From: Salinarimonas sp051117315
Lineage (GTDB): Bacteria > Pseudomonadota > Alphaproteobacteria > Rhizobiales > Beijerinckiaceae
NCBI GenBank assembly: GCA_051117315.1
Contig: JBNPEA010000008.1
Coordinates: 1-51,664, forward strand
Direction: 5' to 3'
Length of the DNA stretch: 51,664 bases
This document shows positions 49,924 through 51,664 of the stretch, one piece after another (the stretch's first letter is position 1; each line of letters starts with the position of its first letter). The notes beneath the pieces were generated by a model. It was not told the DNA's origin and searched no databases. It saw only the letters and a list, made by a program, of their open reading frames with translations. Both the position numbers and the translations under genes were made by a program.

Positions 49924-51036
49924 TCACTCCGCCGGGACAGCGGCTTGAGCCGGCACGGGCGTGTAGCTCAACCGGGTCGGCGAAGGCCGCCTGTACCGAT
50001 CACCGAGGACGCTTACCACCTCCGCCGCAATACGCGCGTCTTCGCGGGTCGCATTCAGCGAGAAGACGGCACGGATTTGCGTGCCGCGCCAGACGAGCAT
50101 GCGAATGCCGGACTGCTCTGCCTGCGAAACGAACTCTCCGACCGACACGTTGAGGTTCGCGACGTCGAAGATTACAATGTTCGTCTCGGGTCTGACGGCC
50201 GTCAACGCGCCGCTCGATACGATCGTGGAGTAGAAGAGATTCGCGTTCTCGTGATCTTCAGCGAGTCGTTCTAGGTTGTGGTCGAGAGCATAGAGTGCGG
50301 CCGCGGCGCCGAAACCCGACTGGTGGAGGGCGCCGCCATACCACTTGCGGAATATTCGGGCGTGGGCGATCAAGTCCACGTCTCCGACAAGGACAGATCC
50401 CATCGGCGCGCCCAGCCCCTTGGCGAAGCAGAGCGACAGCGCCGTCACGGTCCGACCGTACACCTTTAAGGGAACATCGGATGCGATGCTCGCATTCAGC
50501 ACACGGGCGCCGTCCATGTAGACTTCAAGGCCGTTGTCGTCAGCGAAGTCACAAACAAGGCGAAGCGTCTCAGCCGGAAATACACGCCCCCCATGGCCGT
50601 TGATCGTGTTCTCCACCCAGATGAGCTTGGGGACTGCATAGGCGGGAGACCATCTTGCCCTTCTGAACATCGCCTGCTGGACAGCGTGGACCGTCAGCAC
50701 GCCATCCTCCGTGTCGACCGGATTGATGGCGATCTTTCCTAGATCAGAGCTAGGCGACGCCTCGAAAAAGTTAACGTGATATGAACTGTCGCAGACGATT
50801 TCGTCGCCAGGCCGCGTGAGAACACGCAGCGCGACTTGATTGCTCATGGTTCCGGTCGGGAAGTACAGAGCCGCATCGCGTCCGAACGCCTCTGCGCACC
50901 TCTCTTCCAGCGCTCGAACGCAGCGGTCCTCGCCAAAGCAATCGTCGCCGACGTCGGCGTTAGACATCGCCAAGCGCATGCCTGAGCAGGGTCTGGTCAG
51001 TGTGTCGCTGCGCAGATCAACCGGTGCGATCGCCAT
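49924..51036 (-). CDS. Threonine-aldolase-like PLP enzyme with altered active site
   Basis: The 370-aa fold-type I protein starts MAIAPVDLRSDTLTRPCSGM, the usual threonine aldolase opening. PLP lysine is Lys206 in LCFAKGLGAPMGSVLVG, and Asp175/Arg178 lie in MDGAR. His87 in SSYHVNFFEAS matches the His that stacks on PLP, but the usual EAGG that follows is EASP. In the segment ENTHN of known L-threonine aldolases the His is Ile145 (VENTINGHGG). These enzymes cleave or form beta-hydroxy amino acids with glycine; a changed substrate is suggested. It is the first gene of the operon. The ATG at 51057 is less likely. Confidence 0.85.
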   Translation of the reverse strand: MAIAPVDLRSDTLTRPCSGMRLAMSNADVGDDCFGEDRCVRALEERCAEAFGRDAALYFPTGTMSNQVALRVLTRPGDEIVCDSSYHVNFFEASPSSDLGKIAINPVDTEDGVLTVHAVQQAMFRRARWSPAYAVPKLIWVENTINGHGGRVFPAETLRLVCDFADDNGLEVYMDGARVLNASIASDVPLKVYGRTVTALSLCFAKGLGAPMGSVLVGDVDLIAHARIFRKWYGGALHQSGFGAAAALYALDHNLERLAEDHENANLFYSTIVSSGALTAVRPETNIVIFDVANLNVSVGEFVSQAEQSGIRMLVWRGTQIRAVFSLNATREDARIAAEVVSVLGDRYRRPSPTRLSYTPVPAQAAVPAE

Positions 51037-51487
51037 ATTCGTCTCCCACGGTCCCATCCCCAGTAGTTATTTAAACAGAGAAAGTGGCAAAAACACGATA
51101 AAACAATCTGCAAATGGTACAACAGTAAGTGCCTGGAGGAAAAGCCTTACCTAAAGGTGGGTATCATAGGATTAAACAATATTAGATTTAGTCCGCAATC
51201 CGCGATAATTTATAATGAAATTTCAACTTACTGGTCGAATACTTCAATTCATTAAGTGAATTAGATTCTTTTTCTCTAATCTTGGATAGAAACGCTAGTG
51301 CATTCAAATTACCGTTGTGCAACTTCGTTTCCTTTCCCAGTTTTTCGCGCGGCACGATACGATGTCCCGGAGTCGGAGCTTTGCGCTGACTTTCCTCGCG
51401 TATTCCAAGCTGCGGCCTGGCCATCTCTCGATCGGGAGGGTCCCGCACGAAAAGCCAGCGGCGCCCGGTCTCGGCGCGCGTCCCCCA
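51037..51487. other. AT-rich region upstream of the ATP-grasp operon
   Basis: About 450 bp contrasts strongly with the 70%-GC genome, mainly from 51060 to 51320. It must carry the operon promoter; AT-rich hexamers are present, but no single -35/-10 pair stands out. It also contains one weak small frame, listed separately. No tRNA or attachment-site repeat was found. Confidence 0.5.
51188..51421 (-). CDS. Possible small charged protein upstream of the operon
   Basis: A 77-codon frame from an ATG at 51421 begins MARPQLGIREESQRKAPTPG and ends KLKFHYKLSRIAD. It is Lys/Arg-rich and reads in the operon's direction, about 150 bp before the aldolase gene. No ribosome site or family similarity was recognised. 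It could be a small partner or carrier protein, or chance in AT-rich DNA. Confidence 0.25.
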   Translation of the reverse strand, partial: ARPQLGIREESQRKAPTPGHRIVPREKLGKETKLHNGNLNALAFLSKIREKESNSLNELKYSTSKLKFHYKLSRIAD

Positions 51488-51555
51488 TCAAAACGCCCCC
51501 CGATACCCCGCCACCGCCACCCTTGCCGCGATCACCCCGAACGTCTCCCCCGCCA
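51488..51555 (-). CDS. Possible 3' end of a gene running off the window
   Basis: Read on the minus strand, the DNA before a TGA (51488-51490) encodes GETFGVIAARVAVAGYRGAF, which has natural protein character and GC-rich codon use like the rest of the genome. Upstream, at higher coordinates, the sequence degenerates into C runs, so the frame cannot be followed. It may mark the return to host DNA beyond the island. Confidence 0.25.
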
Positions 51556-51664
51556 CCCCCCCCCCCCCCACCACCATCACGCCACCCCCCCCCCCCCCCC
51601 CACCCCCCACCACCCCCCACCCACCGCGCCACAACCCGCCGCCAGCCCCACCACCCCACACACC
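51550..51664. other. Low-complexity cytosine-rich contig end, probably unreliable
   Basis: Runs of up to about 18 C residues broken by single A bases fill this segment. It does not resemble coding or regulatory DNA anywhere else in the window. Poor base calling at a contig end is the simplest explanation. Confidence 0.7.

Noticed and set aside
46756..51421. Graspetide (microviridin-type) cluster
   Set aside because: The ligases are GshB- and CarB/BacD-type, not the MvdC/MvdD pair, and no precursor with a repeated Thr/Ser-Glu/Asp core is nearby.

Overview
The window is 51.7 kb of very high-GC DNA from an alphaproteobacterium, most likely a member of the Hyphomicrobiales (Rhizobiales). This rests on a ddl-ftsQ-ftsA-ftsZ-lpxC-bamD-recN gene order, a long FtsZ with an extended linker, mutM facing ubiE-ubiB, a soluble PdhS-type histidine kinase behind a CtrA box, two phasins, metXW, and C-P lyase genes. 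I cannot name the genus from sequence alone. No rRNA, tRNA or CRISPR array was seen.

Layout. 1-3.3 kb: end of a Gly/Arg-rich protein gene, rpsD, a DUF1489 gene, a GNAT acetyltransferase and a CobB sirtuin. 3.3-9.3 kb: a sugar ABC importer (ATPase, permease, binding protein), a divergent ROK repressor with a 35-bp dyad operator between them, a xylulokinase-type FGGY kinase and an orphan VapB-like protein. 9.4-13.9 kb: ubiB, ubiE, mutM, a TIGR02301-type exported protein and a NUDIX hydrolase. 13.9-22.3 kb: a phosphonate (C-P lyase) locus with a hexapeptide acyltransferase, a NUDIX protein, the PhnF repressor and phnGHIJKLMN, with a PhnF-type operator in the divergent promoter; no phosphonate transporter lies in the window. 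22.4-24 kb: a LuxR/LuxI quorum-sensing pair with a palindrome upstream of luxI. 24-33.3 kb: a cell-division and envelope block on the minus strand. 33.5-38.7 kb: rnhB, a lipoprotein, metW-metX with an inverted repeat just after the promoter, a 45-aa basic protein and a DMT exporter. 38.9-45.4 kb: a non-classical thiolase, two phasins, the PdhS-like kinase and a DUF1294 protein.

45.45-51.04 kb is the most unusual part. It is a tight five-gene minus-strand operon: threonine-aldolase-like PLP enzyme, glutamate-5-kinase-like amino-acid kinase without a PUA domain, CarB/BacD-type ATP-grasp ligase, GshB-like ATP-grasp ligase and an MFS transporter. All four junctions are overlaps or a 9-bp gap, and base composition drops clearly against the rest of the window. 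I infer a horizontally acquired pathway for a small amino-acid- or peptide-type metabolite that is exported. The product is unknown, and I do not recognise this combination as a described pathway.

The last ~120 bp are dominated by cytosine runs and look like a poor-quality contig end, so the island's upstream border cannot be resolved here.
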